In this document: positions 26,899 to 36,082 of the stretch, in pieces | Layout of the letters: each line of letters starts with the position of its first letter | Position numbering within the stretch: position 1 is the first letter of the stretch | Assembly: GCF_900157305.1 (NCBI RefSeq) | Contig: NZ_LS974202.1 | Coordinates: forward strand, 620,001-684,000 | Reading direction: 5' to 3' | DNA length: 64,000 bases | Source of the DNA: Mesotoga infera | GTDB taxonomy: Bacteria; Thermotogota; Thermotogae; Petrotogales; Kosmotogaceae | Notes under the pieces: model-generated | The model's database searches: none | What the model saw: the letters and a program-made list of their open reading frames with translations, nothing else | What the model was told of the DNA's origin: nothing | Made by a program: the position numbers and the translations under genes

Positions 26899-27990
26899 TC
26901 ATCTGGGGTTCAGCTCTACCTTCGTCCATCTGCCTTTTACGGCGCTTTCATAAATGGCCGAGCAGACGGCGGTGTTTCTGTAACCATCTTCGAAAGTGGG
27001 GTATGAAGCTTTAACGGAGGGCCGGCCTCTTTCGATATCGGTATAGACCTCCCTGAAGCATTCCTTGAAAGTGTCGACAAAACCTCCGCAGAAAGCGTCG
27101 GAACTGGTGAGAACACCGCCGGATTTACGGCTTCTGTTGAGCTCGCAGGGGCTTTCCGAATCCCACCATACCGATTCGTTCCGTCCGGTTACCTCTATCT
27201 CCAGCCTGTTTCCCCTTCCGTGAGAAACCTCCGACAGTATAACGTTCCCGATAGCCCCGCTGTCGAACTTCAAAAGGATCGCCGCGGCATCTTCGGAATT
27301 GACTGTTATCCTCTCCGAACCCTCTCTGTATTCGGGGTACATATCGTCCCCCGAGAGATATCTTTGCCTGGTGAACACGCCAAAATCGGCCGATACTTCG
27401 GTCACTTCAAGGCCGGTAAGGTATCTGGCGAGATCGATCCAGTGGGAACCGATTTCGGTGACTGCGCGCATATGTCCGGCCAGTTCGGGTTTATAGCGCC
27501 AGGAATAACGATCCGGAAGGGCATGGAATTCCTGGAGATATGCACCGTGAATCAAACAGACGCCACCAAACTCGCTTGCGGCCACGAGCTTTCTGGCTTC
27601 ATGGCACTTCCCGTGGAACCTTACGTTGAAATTGACGGCCGCGACCAGCCCCTTTTCCTTCGAGAGAGCCAGAAGTTTTTCGGCTTCCGCTGTATCCAGA
27701 CAGAGAGGCTTCTCGCATATAACGTGCTTCCCCGATTCCATAGCCCGTTTCGCCATCACATAATGAAGGGCCGGAGGCGTGCAGATGTGTACACAGTCGA
27801 TATCTTCTTGCAGCGCGATTTCGAAATCGACTCCATGACGTTCTATTTTCCACTTCTCCGCGAAGGCCGATGATCGTGATAGGTTCGATCCGACCACCGC
27901 GGCCACCTCGAATCCGAGCTCTCTTAGCGCGCGGGTGTGGATCTCCGCCGCGAATCCCGTTCCTACAATTGCCGCACGTATCTTTTCCAT
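26899..27990 (-). CDS. Gfo/Idh/MocA-family oxidoreductase
   Basis: An NAD(P)-dependent sugar or polyol dehydrogenase of about 363 residues. The Rossmann start IRAAIVGTGFAAEIH follows the initiating Met at 27990, which has CGGGGGAGA just upstream; a frame extension to 28032 is probably not translated. VHICTPPALHYVMAKRAMESG and the catalytic-region EKPLCLDTAEAEKLL (Glu-Lys-Pro) are classic. The C-terminal half is the alpha/beta sheet substrate domain. Substrate is not predictable. It likely forms a unit with the DUF985 cupin gene. Confidence 0.92.
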   Translation of the reverse strand: MEKIRAAIVGTGFAAEIHTRALRELGFEVAAVVGSNLSRSSAFAEKWKIERHGVDFEIALQEDIDCVHICTPPALHYVMAKRAMESGKHVICEKPLCLDTAEAEKLLALSKEKGLVAAVNFNVRFHGKCHEARKLVAASEFGGVCLIHGAYLQEFHALPDRYSWRYKPELAGHMRAVTEIGSHWIDLARYLTGLEVTEVSADFGVFTRQRYLSGDDMYPEYREGSERITVNSEDAAAILLKFDSGAIGNVILSEVSHGRGNRLEIEVTGRNESVWWDSESPCELNRSRKSGGVLTSSDAFCGGFVDTFKECFREVYTDIERGRPSVKASYPTFEDGYRNTAVCSAIYESAVKGRWTKVELNPR

Positions 27991-28182
27991 ATCTCCCCCG
28001 AAAAATGTATTAAGCTCTCTCATACACGTCAAGCGTAACCGATTGATATTCGCCGTTCATCTCTATTTTGCCACACAATTGGAAAAGTTGACACGGCAAG
28101 AGGCCAGTAACGTGCGAAGGCCGGCCTCTTTTCCAGGAAAGTTTGTTGGTGGGTTGTACATGACAGAACTATGCTTGCGATA

Positions 28183-28677
28183 TCAGTCGATTCCATTCGC
28201 CCACGAAGCGATACTCTCCCAGTTGCGGAAATCGCCGATCTCGGCCCCGTTTTTTTTGATTATCATTTTTTCGAAGGGATTCATCTTGCCGCTCTCTATT
28301 CTTCCTCCGAAGCAAGTTATTTCAACGGGTTTTACTTGCTCTATCACCGGTCTCAGAGATTCCGGAAAGCGCCAGTCACCCAGCAGCTCCAGCGGATCTC
28401 CCGCGCCGGTAGGACCGCTAAGAAAGATCCGCAGGGGCATCTTTGCAAGCTCGTCCGCAAAGGTTTTAAGGAACTTGACGGCCTCCCTCCTCCACAGCCC
28501 TATATAAACGGCCGTTCCGAGTATCGCTGTTTTGTACGGCGAGAGATCGGCGACTTTCCGGGTAGGCAGCACATCCACCTGCATCTGTCTTTTCCTGAGG
28601 ACCTCTCCGATCTTTTCGGCGATCTCCGCGGTCGATCCACGCTTGGTGGCATAAGCTACCAAAACTCTCTCTTTCAT
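28183..28677 (-). CDS. Flavodoxin-domain protein (HemG-like)
   Basis: A flavodoxin-fold protein of 164 residues. The FMN phosphate loop is seen in VAYATKRGSTAEIAEKIG, and LGTAVYIGLWRREAVKFL continues the pattern found in HemG-type protoporphyrinogen oxidases and related flavodoxins. It probably carries FMN and transfers electrons. No haem genes are adjacent, so HemG function is only one option. It is the last gene of a TetR-membrane protein-flavodoxin operon in which each start overlaps the previous stop by ATGA. Confidence 0.85.
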   Translation of the reverse strand: MKERVLVAYATKRGSTAEIAEKIGEVLRKRQMQVDVLPTRKVADLSPYKTAILGTAVYIGLWRREAVKFLKTFADELAKMPLRIFLSGPTGAGDPLELLGDWRFPESLRPVIEQVKPVEITCFGGRIESGKMNPFEKMIIKKNGAEIGDFRNWESIASWANGID

Positions 28678-29360
28678 GAGGCAAGCCTCCCGTTCGTTTC
28701 AGCGTCGCGGATCATTCCCGATAGAAAAGCAAGAATCATGAGTATAAACCCCCCTGCCAGCGATGAAAGCATAACCAGAGTGATCGTGTCCGGGTTTTTT
28801 ACGAACGGGACGAGTCCGAAGACAGCGATTTCCAGCGCAAATAGAATTGCAACGGAAGAGGCCACCAAAAAAATCAGCCAAAAACGGGCCGATTTTTTTC
28901 GAAGGCCACCGGTCTTTTCGTTCTTTGAAGGCTTCAAACGCTTGTGAATGAAAGTCGAGAAGACCCATATAATTGAGAAGAACACCACCTGCCCGATTCC
29001 CCCGCCAACCAGGAACAGCAAAACAAAGAGCAGCAGCAACACAGTCGGACCGTTCCTTCTGTGAAGGAAACCGACCGACCAGACTATAATGGCTATTCCC
29101 ACGGCCATGGAAGCGATCCCAGTGATCAGGAAATTGGGAATAACTGTGAAGGCCGGCTCGTTGCCGTATTCCCACATCTTGTCGGCCTCCCCGATCGCGT
29201 GGATCACCAATCCGTTCGTCGGGGTGAACCCCTGCAACGCCTCGAAGAAACCGTGGCCTATACCGCCAACACCGAAGATTATCGCCATAGTCGCTACGAC
29301 AACCAGTATTGTGCGATTGACAATCTTCGAACCTGTCTTTGAAATACCCGCTTGTTTCAT
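28674..29360 (-). CDS. Hypothetical membrane protein in TetR operon
   Basis: A 228-residue protein with about five or six hydrophobic helices (near residues 15-35, 70-92, 103-130, 158-180 and 195-218). The segment GVGGIGHGFFEALQGFTPTNGLVIHAIGEADKMW, between the first two helices, is conserved-looking and outward-facing. I recognise no named family. It is translationally coupled to both neighbours (ATGA at each junction) and so probably works with the flavodoxin under TetR control. Confidence 0.75.
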   Translation of the reverse strand: MKQAGISKTGSKIVNRTILVVVATMAIIFGVGGIGHGFFEALQGFTPTNGLVIHAIGEADKMWEYGNEPAFTVIPNFLITGIASMAVGIAIIVWSVGFLHRRNGPTVLLLLFVLLFLVGGGIGQVVFFSIIWVFSTFIHKRLKPSKNEKTGGLRKKSARFWLIFLVASSVAILFALEIAVFGLVPFVKNPDTITLVMLSSLAGGFILMILAFLSGMIRDAETNGRLAS

Positions 29361-29941
29361 TCCTTTGCCTCCTTATCATATCTGGCCAGAACCAGATCTA
29401 CCATTTGATTTATCTTTCGCCTTCGCTGCTTCTCATCGAAAAAGTCCGCGCCGAGATACTTACCGTAAAGATCGGGATCGACGACTATATGATGAAACGG
29501 AAGCATCAGCTGGAGGGCGATCACGTTCAGATCGGGAAGAGTGTAACCCTTGAAGATCTCCTGCAAAAGCGGTAAAACCATCTGACAGGAGTTCCTGCAG
29601 CCCTCTTTCAACTCGCCGGCTATGGCAATCCTGCTCACGTTGTAAAATTTGAAAGCCGCATCGGCAGTGGTAAGTAATATCTCTCTCAACCTGGTTTCCG
29701 GATCGTTTTCGATTGCATCGCTTCGCCGCAGCTGTCCGATGATCTCTCCCATCATCGTTCCCACGACCTGACCTATGAGATTTTCCTTCGACTGGAAATG
29801 GTAGTTGACCAGCGAAGGATTCACCCCGGCCCTATCTCCTATTTGCCTAGTAGTGAGTCTGTTTGCGTCTTTTCCCTCTTTAATCAATTCGAGCGTGGCT
29901 TTGAAGATTCTTTCTCTGGTGTTGATTTCTTCGGCTGTCAA
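29357..29941 (-). CDS. TetR-family transcriptional regulator
   Basis: A repressor-type protein of 194 residues. The N-terminal helix-turn-helix is LTTRQIGDRAGVNPSLVNYHFQSKENL; the remainder is the helical ligand and dimer domain, with no recognisable ligand signature. The start is TTG at 29941 with GGGGAGG eight bases before it. It is first in the operon, and a TTTGAAC/GTTCAAA operator lies about 45 bases upstream, so it most likely controls itself, the membrane protein and the flavodoxin. Confidence 0.9.
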   Translation of the reverse strand: MTAEEINTRERIFKATLELIKEGKDANRLTTRQIGDRAGVNPSLVNYHFQSKENLIGQVVGTMMGEIIGQLRRSDAIENDPETRLREILLTTADAAFKFYNVSRIAIAGELKEGCRNSCQMVLPLLQEIFKGYTLPDLNVIALQLMLPFHHIVVDPDLYGKYLGADFFDEKQRRRKINQMVDLVLARYDKEAKE

Positions 29942-29960
29942 TCGGTTCGCCTCCCCTGTA

Positions 29961-29998
29961 TTTGAACATAATTAAAATACATTTTGAACGTGTTCAAA
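29961..29998 (-). promoter_or_regulatory. Probable operator of the TetR operon
   Basis: TTTGAACgtGTTCAAA at 29983-29998 is a 7-bp inverted repeat with a 2-bp spacer, of the size TetR proteins bind. An extra half-site TTTGAAC occurs at 29961-29967, centred about one and a half turns away. On the minus strand TTGAAC could serve as a -35 with TAATTA 17 bases on, so binding would block transcription. Confidence 0.65.
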
Positions 29999-29999
29999 T

Positions 30000-30361
30000 A
30001 TATTATATTCATCCATATAGGTTTGTCAAGGGGGCTGGTTTTATCGAAACTGAAGGAGCCACAGATTTTGTTGAAAACCAGAACATATTTTGCTTCAAGA
30101 TTGGCCTTGATAAGCAATCAATGGCCTTACTTAGTGCGGCCGGCTCTTTTTGGGACGACTATTTTTTTCTGCTTATGCTGCTTCTATTGAGTCATGGTCT
30201 CAGTTCAGCACAATGCAGCTGGAAAAACCGACAGTGTTACAAAGTCGTTTGACTTACACCGTATGAATCTCTTTTCTCACCCAACATCAATGTCCGACGC
30301 TGTGAATTATTGGCCCAGCTTTCGCCTTCCGGGTGCGCCTCCATACAGCGATCAAATAGAT
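30000..30361. other. Intergenic region without supported gene
   Basis: Upstream of the TetR operon on the minus side. Short open frames exist on both strands, but none has a ribosome site or a recognisable protein. It may be decayed sequence; no repeat modules of the R1 type were noticed here. Confidence 0.3.
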
Positions 30362-30478
30362 TTAAAGTCTCGCCTTTCGATTTCGGCGAGCTCTTCTTTT
30401 TAATTTCCATTCCGGGGGACAAGTTGTCTTTCGTGCTTTCAATTGCTTTGAAAACTCATTCCGTTGATCATCTTTCAT
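30362..30478 (-). CDS. Possible 38-aa basic peptide
   Basis: A minus-strand frame of 38 residues beginning MKDDQRNEFSKQLKARKTTC and ending in a strongly basic run (KLKRRARRNRKARL). GGGGGTAA lies seven bases before the ATG at 30478, which is the only positive support. A different frame downstream (LFDRCMEAHPEGESWANNSQ) also looks protein-like, so this could be the first part of a frameshifted gene. Function unknown. Confidence 0.3.
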   Translation of the reverse strand: MKDDQRNEFSKQLKARKTTCPPEWKLKRRARRNRKARL

Positions 30479-30672
30479 AAGCTTACCCCCATTTGAAGTT
30501 CAGTTTCAGTACACCGCACGGTCGGCCCGATCGTCTTTATTGTTGTGACGGCTTCTATGGTTCGTTGCTAAAATCGCTCTATTTGGCGGCTCATTCGGGT
30601 GCCGTTACTCCGACTATTTAACATTATGCATGCAGTCTGTAATTCGATTGGCTTTCAGTCTTTTTGTCACTG

Positions 30673-30678
30673 TATAAT
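30673..30678 (+). promoter_or_regulatory. Candidate -10 of the acyltransferase gene
   Basis: TATAAT at 30673-30678, with TTGGCT 19 bases upstream (30648-30653) as a fair -35. A second -10-like TATACT is at 30683. The positions are 28-42 bases before the coding start. Confidence 0.4.
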
Positions 30679-30714
30679 TTACTATACTAAAATTCTCTTG
30701 GGGAAGTGACGGAT

Positions 30715-31818
30715 TTGCGAGGAAGAAGACTGCCGGGCGACAGATTCATATGGAGGGCACTGAGGCCTATTCTGAGGCGCCCATTCATGAAACGCTACAA
30801 TCTTCACGCGGTGAACGCCGAAAAGATTCCCGATCCGCCCTTCCTTCTGGTCGGAAACCACGCTTATTTCATAGACGCCGCTCTAATCGAGGCTTTCGTG
30901 AGCTATCCCATCGTGTGGGCCGTCGCAGCCGGCAATTTCAGGCTTCCCCTGGCAGCCTCTATTTTGAAGGCCGCCGACGCGATCGAAAAGCGGAAGGGAG
31001 TCCCGGATGTTGCCGCGATGAGAAAGATTCTCAGGGTGTTGAAGGACGGGGGCATAATCGGTCTGATGCCCGAGGGCTCCGTGACCTGGGACGGCGAGTT
31101 CGGCGAGGTGCCGCCCGGAACTGAAAAGTTTCTCGACAGGGTCGATGTTCCCGTGGTGGCGGCTAGGATGAACGGGGGTTATCTGACCAGGCCGAGGTGG
31201 GCCGACCACCACCGCTGGGGAAGGATCGAGATCGCTTTCGAGGTCTTTCGCGGAAGCGAGGCGCTGGATTTTCTTTCACATTCCTCCGACTGGGAATGGC
31301 AGAGAGAAAAGAAGATCGTTTTCAAAGGGCGAAAAAGGGCTTCCGGTATAGAGAGAATCGCATGGTTCTGCGAGAGATGCGGGGGCTTTCGCACAATTTC
31401 AGCCAGAGGCGACGAGGCGGTCTGCGCCGAATGCGGCGCCGCGTTGACAGTCGATGAGTACGGATATGTATCAGGTAGGAGCGTGCCGGAGGTTTTGAAG
31501 GTCCAGAGAGAGCTTCTGGCGGCATACCTCGCGAGAGAGGGTTCCCTCAAGGTCGGCCCGGGGGAGGCCGTGATCTTGAACACCCTTACAGAGGGGACAG
31601 AGAAAGTCAGAGGGGAGGTCTCGATCGACGGCCTCGAGCTGAGGGTAGGAGAGAGGAGCTATCGGCTTGAAAACGTCAGGGGCTTCTCCACTTATCTTAA
31701 GCGTTTGAACGAGTTCAACTACGACCGTGATGTGGTAAGACTTAAAACGGAACACTCCTCTTATCTTCTCTACTGCGCCCACCGCATCCTCGCCGGCCCG
31801 GAGGCCTCTACACTATAA
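30715..31818 (+). CDS. PlsC-type acyltransferase with zinc ribbon and C-terminal domain
   Basis: A membrane-lipid acyltransferase homologue of the lysophosphatidic acid acyltransferase group. Residues about 20-190 carry the catalytic HxxxxD (GNHAYFIDAALIE) and the acceptor motif MPEGSVTWDG. Unusually, it continues with a zinc ribbon (FCERCGGFRTISARGDEAVC, then AECG) and a further 110-residue domain. At about 367 residues it is well over the 200-250 usual for PlsC. The start is TTG 30715 with GGGGAAG eight bases before it; GTG 30706 overlaps that site. The extra domains may tether or regulate it. Confidence 0.8.
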   Translation: MRGRRLPGDRFIWRALRPILRRPFMKRYNLHAVNAEKIPDPPFLLVGNHAYFIDAALIEAFVSYPIVWAVAAGNFRLPLAASILKAADAIEKRKGVPDVAAMRKILRVLKDGGIIGLMPEGSVTWDGEFGEVPPGTEKFLDRVDVPVVAARMNGGYLTRPRWADHHRWGRIEIAFEVFRGSEALDFLSHSSDWEWQREKKIVFKGRKRASGIERIAWFCERCGGFRTISARGDEAVCAECGAALTVDEYGYVSGRSVPEVLKVQRELLAAYLAREGSLKVGPGEAVILNTLTEGTEKVRGEVSIDGLELRVGERSYRLENVRGFSTYLKRLNEFNYDRDVVRLKTEHSSYLLYCAHRILAGPEASTL

Positions 31819-33298
31819 CCGAGAAGCTCTGCTCCTCCTTCCTGTATCGAGACGCGACCGTTGCGATGGCCCTAGAGAGTCTTTCTATGCCCGTTTCTAT
31901 TTCTTCTTCCGGTACTCCTAGAGGGTTCAATCTCAAGTAGTTCTTACCGGAGGAATCGAAAGTGAAGAGACTTCCCGGCGATACCGCAACGCCCTCTTTC
32001 AGGGATTCTTCGGCAACTTTCCAGCAATCCATGGAATCGGGGAGCTCAAGCCAGAAGAAGTTACCGCCCTGCGCTTCGTTCACCTTCACGTATGACGGCA
32101 GGAAACGGTAGCAGGCCATCCGGGTCTTTTCGCATTTTCTGAGCGATAGCTTGATATATCGCTCCAGGTAAGCGTCGTATTCACCCGAGGAGAGAAGCTT
32201 CGCGGCGACCAGCTGGCTCAGGTTTGGCACGCCCAGCGAGATCATCCTCATCGGCTCGATCAGCTTTTCTATGAGAGCCTCGTCGGCCACGATCCAGCCG
32301 ATTCTCAAGCCCGGCGCGTATGACTTTGAGATGCCGCCGACCTCTATAACGCAGTTGTGAGTGTCGTAGTATTTCAAGGTTCTGGGCATCGGGCTCTGGT
32401 ACTGGATTTCCGAAAAGACCGTGTCGTCGATTATCGGCACGGAATACTTTTCGGCCAATCTGACGAGCAATTCCTTTTTCCGCTCGGGCATGTTCGCCCC
32501 GGTCGGGTTGTGGGAACAGCTCATGGTGTATATGTACTTCACGGAGCCCCTCTGGAGAGTGTTTTCCAGCGTGGCCATGTCGAAGCCCTCGCTGAACCTG
32601 TTTACGGGCAGGACCCGGTGCTGGAACATCCTGGAGATTTTGATAACGTTCAAATATGTGGGATTTTCGATTATGACGGCCTCTCCCGGTCTGGCCAGCG
32701 CGGAAAACAAAAGATAGATCGCCTCCTCGGTTCCGATCGTTACTAGAAGGTTTTTCGCGGAGACTTTAATACCCGAGCCGTTCAGCCTTATGGATAGATA
32801 CTTGAGTAACTCGGGGTTGCCCCTGAGCGAAGGGTACTGGAGCGATTCGTCGAGTTCTTCCTGTGATAGACCTTCCAGTATCTTTTTCAGAAGAGTCATC
32901 TGGTCGGCCCTCACTTCGGGAACGCCTGTGTCGAGCCTGATGCAGTCGTCCGGCCGACCCTTTGCGAGCGATGACCAGCGGGCCTCCCCAAAGGAGGATG
33001 TGGCCCAGGCGCTGAGCTGGTCGCTCCAACTTATCATTCCGAATTCCTTCTTGAGCTGTGTCACCGCGGCCACATAAGTGCCGCTGCCGGACTTTGAGTC
33101 GAGGAGACCGTCAAGTTTAAGCTCGTTGTAGGCTTTGATCACCACACTCCTGTTAAGTTTAAGCAACTTGGCCATCTCCCGCTCGGAGGGCAGTCTCGTT
33201 CCCTCCGGTATGTCGCGTCTCAAAATGGCAGCCCTCAACTGCTCGGTAAGCTGTTTGAAAAGAGGTACTTCCGTATTTCTCTCGATCGATACTTTCAT
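31808..33298 (-). CDS. MocR-type regulator (GntR helix-turn-helix fused to aminotransferase)
   Basis: A fusion of an N-terminal GntR winged helix (VPLFKQLTEQLRAAILRRDI, then GTRLPSEREMAKLLKLNRS) with a class I aminotransferase domain that binds pyridoxal phosphate. The PLP Lys is in GGISKSYAPGLRIGW, and SCSHNPTGANMP and IDDTVFSEIQY are standard. MocR proteins usually sense PLP or an amino compound and control genes of vitamin B6, taurine or amino-acid metabolism. I take the second Met (33298) as the start. The target here is unknown; neighbouring genes do not point to one. The gene converges with the acyltransferase gene, overlapping by 11 bases. Confidence 0.9.
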   Translation of the reverse strand: MKVSIERNTEVPLFKQLTEQLRAAILRRDIPEGTRLPSEREMAKLLKLNRSVVIKAYNELKLDGLLDSKSGSGTYVAAVTQLKKEFGMISWSDQLSAWATSSFGEARWSSLAKGRPDDCIRLDTGVPEVRADQMTLLKKILEGLSQEELDESLQYPSLRGNPELLKYLSIRLNGSGIKVSAKNLLVTIGTEEAIYLLFSALARPGEAVIIENPTYLNVIKISRMFQHRVLPVNRFSEGFDMATLENTLQRGSVKYIYTMSCSHNPTGANMPERKKELLVRLAEKYSVPIIDDTVFSEIQYQSPMPRTLKYYDTHNCVIEVGGISKSYAPGLRIGWIVADEALIEKLIEPMRMISLGVPNLSQLVAAKLLSSGEYDAYLERYIKLSLRKCEKTRMACYRFLPSYVKVNEAQGGNFFWLELPDSMDCWKVAEESLKEGVAVSPGSLFTFDSSGKNYLRLNPLGVPEEEIETGIERLSRAIATVASRYRKEEQSFSVIV

Positions 33299-33542
33299 AC
33301 CTATCACCGACCTCACCCCCTACGAAACGATTATATCTTTTCCAGTCCAGTCAACCATACCACTAATAAGATAGTGGAGCGTACCGCTTGACGATAATGA
33401 CTGCAAAGTTTTATTATAAGGGACTTTCGGAAATTAACTCCGAATAGAATTACAGATGAAATGGATCGCTCCAATCTATTGCCAGCGGAAAGGCGGCCGT
33501 TCCTGAGCGGTGATATATTCGAAGCGAAGGGAGGGATCGTAG

Positions 33543-33683
33543 ATGATACACAACCACTATCCGACAATAGAAGATCTCAGGACCGGGGAGATCGAAATCG
33601 AGAGGGAACTGGAAAGTCTGCGAAATGAAAGGATCTGGAGGAAAATCAGAAGGAGCGTCAGAGATGCGAAAAAAGGACGTTAA
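33543..33683 (+). CDS. Small charged protein (46 aa)
   Basis: A 46-residue frame, MIHNHYPTIEDLRTGEIEIE onward, ending RSVRDAKKGR. AGGGAGGG lies eight bases before the ATG. The sequence is highly charged and helical (ERELESLRNERIWRKIRRS), with no membrane part. A second tiny frame (33664-33723, 19 residues, MRKKDVKVVRSHGG...) overlaps its end with its own AGGAG and may be the start of a lost gene. Unknown function. Confidence 0.5.
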   Translation: MIHNHYPTIEDLRTGEIEIERELESLRNERIWRKIRRSVRDAKKGR

Positions 33684-33732
33684 GGTTGTCAGGAGTCACG
33701 GCGGAGTCTTCAGGGTCGGCTGAGCGGCCGCT

Positions 33733-34686
33733 TCATCTGGAGGTGGAATGAGAGCAAGTCAGGCCAACCTTGTCGTTTATTCTCTCCCTGTTGTCCACGA
33801 CCCATTCCAGGATCGATTCGGCGAAGGCGGCCTCCTCGGGATAGCCGCGGACAAGAAAGAAGTGAACCTGATTCAGTAGAACTGCACCCAGAAGGTACAC
33901 GATGCTCTCCCTTTCTTCGGTCGTCAACGTGTTGTTGAGGCAGTATCCCTCCAGAAGATGAGGGATCAGATAGAGCGCCAGCGAGGGAGAGCCCATTTTC
34001 TTGAACTCCGTCAAAACGCTGGATATTAGATAGGAGAGATCGAAAACCTTGACCTCCCTGCAGGAGTACTCGAAATCTATGACTCCGGAAACCCTGCCGG
34101 AATTGACGATTATATTGCCCGGGTGGTAATCTCCGTGTATCGCCTGAACCGGAAGCCGGTAGTAGAGCGAGAAGAACTCGCCGAAAAACTCTTCGATCCT
34201 CTCGCAATCTAAATACGGCAGATGGCCTCTCTGGCAAGTGAGAAATCGCAGCGAAGTCGATAGCGTCATGAAGAGATTCCTTCTCTGGATGGCATTATCT
34301 TTCAGTGTAGCGAGCGCCGAATGCAACCGTCCGGTGAAGAGGCCGATTTCGCGGGCCATTTCCGGAGTGGCGCAAGATATGTCCATGTCTGCCTTCTTTC
34401 CCTCTATGTACGTGAAGAGAGAGTAAACGAACCCTCCGATCCTGACTTCGAGGAGTCCGGCAGGATTCTTGACGGGGAGCGAGACGTTTATCCCATTATG
34501 AAACAGAGAGGAAAGAAAATCCCGCTGCATTGTAAAACCCGCAACGCCGGTAGGCCGCCTCTTGAGAATGTACAAAGATCGGCCCGAACTGACTATATAT
34601 GCACGACCATTGAGCCCGGAAACGAGCTTTATTTTGTCTTTGAACCCCCAGAACCTGGAAATCCGGGCATAGGGAATCTTTGGCAT
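33733..34686 (-). CDS. Aminoglycoside phosphotransferase-fold kinase
   Basis: A small-molecule kinase of the APH/ChoK/CotS fold, 317 residues. The catalytic loop is IHGDYHPGNIIV and the metal-binding Asp is in GVIDFEYS. The N-lobe has GLNGRAYIVSSGRSLYILKRR with the ATP-binding Lys. Such proteins include homoserine, choline and aminoglycoside kinases; HGDYHPGN with a CotS/ThrB-like C-terminal helical part does not decide the substrate. It is 56 bases downstream of an MFS transporter on the same strand, so both may deal with one compound. Confidence 0.85.
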   Translation of the reverse strand: MPKIPYARISRFWGFKDKIKLVSGLNGRAYIVSSGRSLYILKRRPTGVAGFTMQRDFLSSLFHNGINVSLPVKNPAGLLEVRIGGFVYSLFTYIEGKKADMDISCATPEMAREIGLFTGRLHSALATLKDNAIQRRNLFMTLSTSLRFLTCQRGHLPYLDCERIEEFFGEFFSLYYRLPVQAIHGDYHPGNIIVNSGRVSGVIDFEYSCREVKVFDLSYLISSVLTEFKKMGSPSLALYLIPHLLEGYCLNNTLTTEERESIVYLLGAVLLNQVHFFLVRGYPEEAAFAESILEWVVDNRERINDKVGLTCSHSTSR

Positions 34687-34742
34687 CTTATCACCCCGGA
34701 ATACAACAGAAGAATTATACTACAGATTCGTGAAAAAATAAC

Positions 34743-36020
34743 TCAGACCTGCCCACTCACACTCAAGCGTTTGATTCTTTTCCTTAGGCCGTACGCGATA
34801 ACCACCGTGGAGACAAGCGAGAAGGTGATCACGCCCGACCAGACGAAGGCGCTCGCCCCTCCGTACCTGTCGGAGACGGTTCCGACGAAGAGATTGCCCA
34901 GCGGCGTCGAGCCTGCGAAGACGAGCGAGTAAACGCTCATGACCCTCCCCCTCAGCTCGTTGCTGGAGTTTATTTGCATCAGGCTGTTGGCCGACGTCGT
35001 GAAGAAGATATTGGCCAGGCCCATCAGGCATATAAGGAAGGCGGAGAGGAGATACGACCTGTTGAAGCCAATCAACAGAAAGAGCGCCGAGGTGATGAAG
35101 GGGACCACGAAGAGCCGTGCGCGACTGGGGCCTTTAGCGCTCTTTCCGGCGATAATCAGTGCACCTATAAGCGAGCCCACGCCGAGAGAGGCCATGAGCC
35201 AGCCGTACCCCTGAGAGTCCAGCCCGAGCTGGTTGCGCGCGAAGACAGGTATGAGAACGCTGTAATTCATGCCGAAGGTGCTGACTATCGCCAGCATCAG
35301 TGTCGTGGTGATGAGTATCGGGCTCTTCACGAGATACGCCAGCCCTTCCTTGATATCCGGCAGAACGGTTCCGCGCGGTCTTCTGTTTATGACCGGCCTC
35401 ACGTCTATCTTGAAAATGCCGAGTATGACGGCTATGAAAGTTATCCCGTTTATGAGAAAACACCAGCCGGCTCCGACCATCGCCATCAATATCCCGGCGA
35501 CCGCGGGACCGACTATCCTGGCGAGGTTGAAAACAGTTGAATTGAGGGCGATAGCGTTGAGGAGCACGTCTTTGCCTACCAGCTCGATCATGAAAGACTG
35601 CCTGGCCGGTATGTCCAGGGTCTTCACCATGCCCAGGCCGAACGAGAGGAGAAAGATGTGCCAGTATTGCACGGTATTCGTGAAAACCAGAACCGCGAGT
35701 GCCAGGGCAAGCAGCATGGAGACGGACTGAGTGATCAACAGAATGGATCTCTTCGGGAAGCGATCGACGAAGACGCCGGCCAGTAGTGAGAAGACCAGCA
35801 CCGGCGTGAACTGGGCAACTCCCAGTAGTCCGAGAAGAAAGGGCGAGTCGGTAATGGTCAAAACGAGCCACGACTGGGCTGCGGTCTGCATCCACGTTCC
35901 CATGACCGAAATTAGTTGACCGATCCAGAAATACCGGTAATTCTTCACTTTGAAAGCCGGGAAGGCCTTGCCTATATGGCCGAGGAGTACACCCTGCAAA
36001 CCGTTAGCCAAACGAATCAT
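34743..36020 (-). CDS. MFS transporter, EntS-like exporter family
   Basis: A major facilitator with 12 predicted helices, of the MFS_3/EntS-type. YRYFWIGQLISVMGTWMQTAAQSWLV is the family's first helix and VDRFPKRSIL is the loop 2-3 signature. FGLGMVKTLDIPARQSFMIELVG is also characteristic. This group includes enterobactin exporters and multidrug pumps. I choose ATG 36020; TTG 36029 is possible, with no strong ribosome site for either. It is divergent from the ABC permease gene and followed by the APH-fold kinase, a pair that suggests resistance or export of a small molecule. Confidence 0.88.
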   Translation of the reverse strand: MIRLANGLQGVLLGHIGKAFPAFKVKNYRYFWIGQLISVMGTWMQTAAQSWLVLTITDSPFLLGLLGVAQFTPVLVFSLLAGVFVDRFPKRSILLITQSVSMLLALALAVLVFTNTVQYWHIFLLSFGLGMVKTLDIPARQSFMIELVGKDVLLNAIALNSTVFNLARIVGPAVAGILMAMVGAGWCFLINGITFIAVILGIFKIDVRPVINRRPRGTVLPDIKEGLAYLVKSPILITTTLMLAIVSTFGMNYSVLIPVFARNQLGLDSQGYGWLMASLGVGSLIGALIIAGKSAKGPSRARLFVVPFITSALFLLIGFNRSYLLSAFLICLMGLANIFFTTSANSLMQINSSNELRGRVMSVYSLVFAGSTPLGNLFVGTVSDRYGGASAFVWSGVITFSLVSTVVIAYGLRKRIKRLSVSGQV

Positions 36021-36082
36021 CTCCAACACAATTGTACTACAAATTTTGTTTTATAATCAGATGTACGCTCAGGAGGTTTTAC

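Noticed and set aside
29962-30252. Protein gene upstream of TetR
   Set aside because: The frame begins in the operator region, has no ribosome site and no protein-like pattern.
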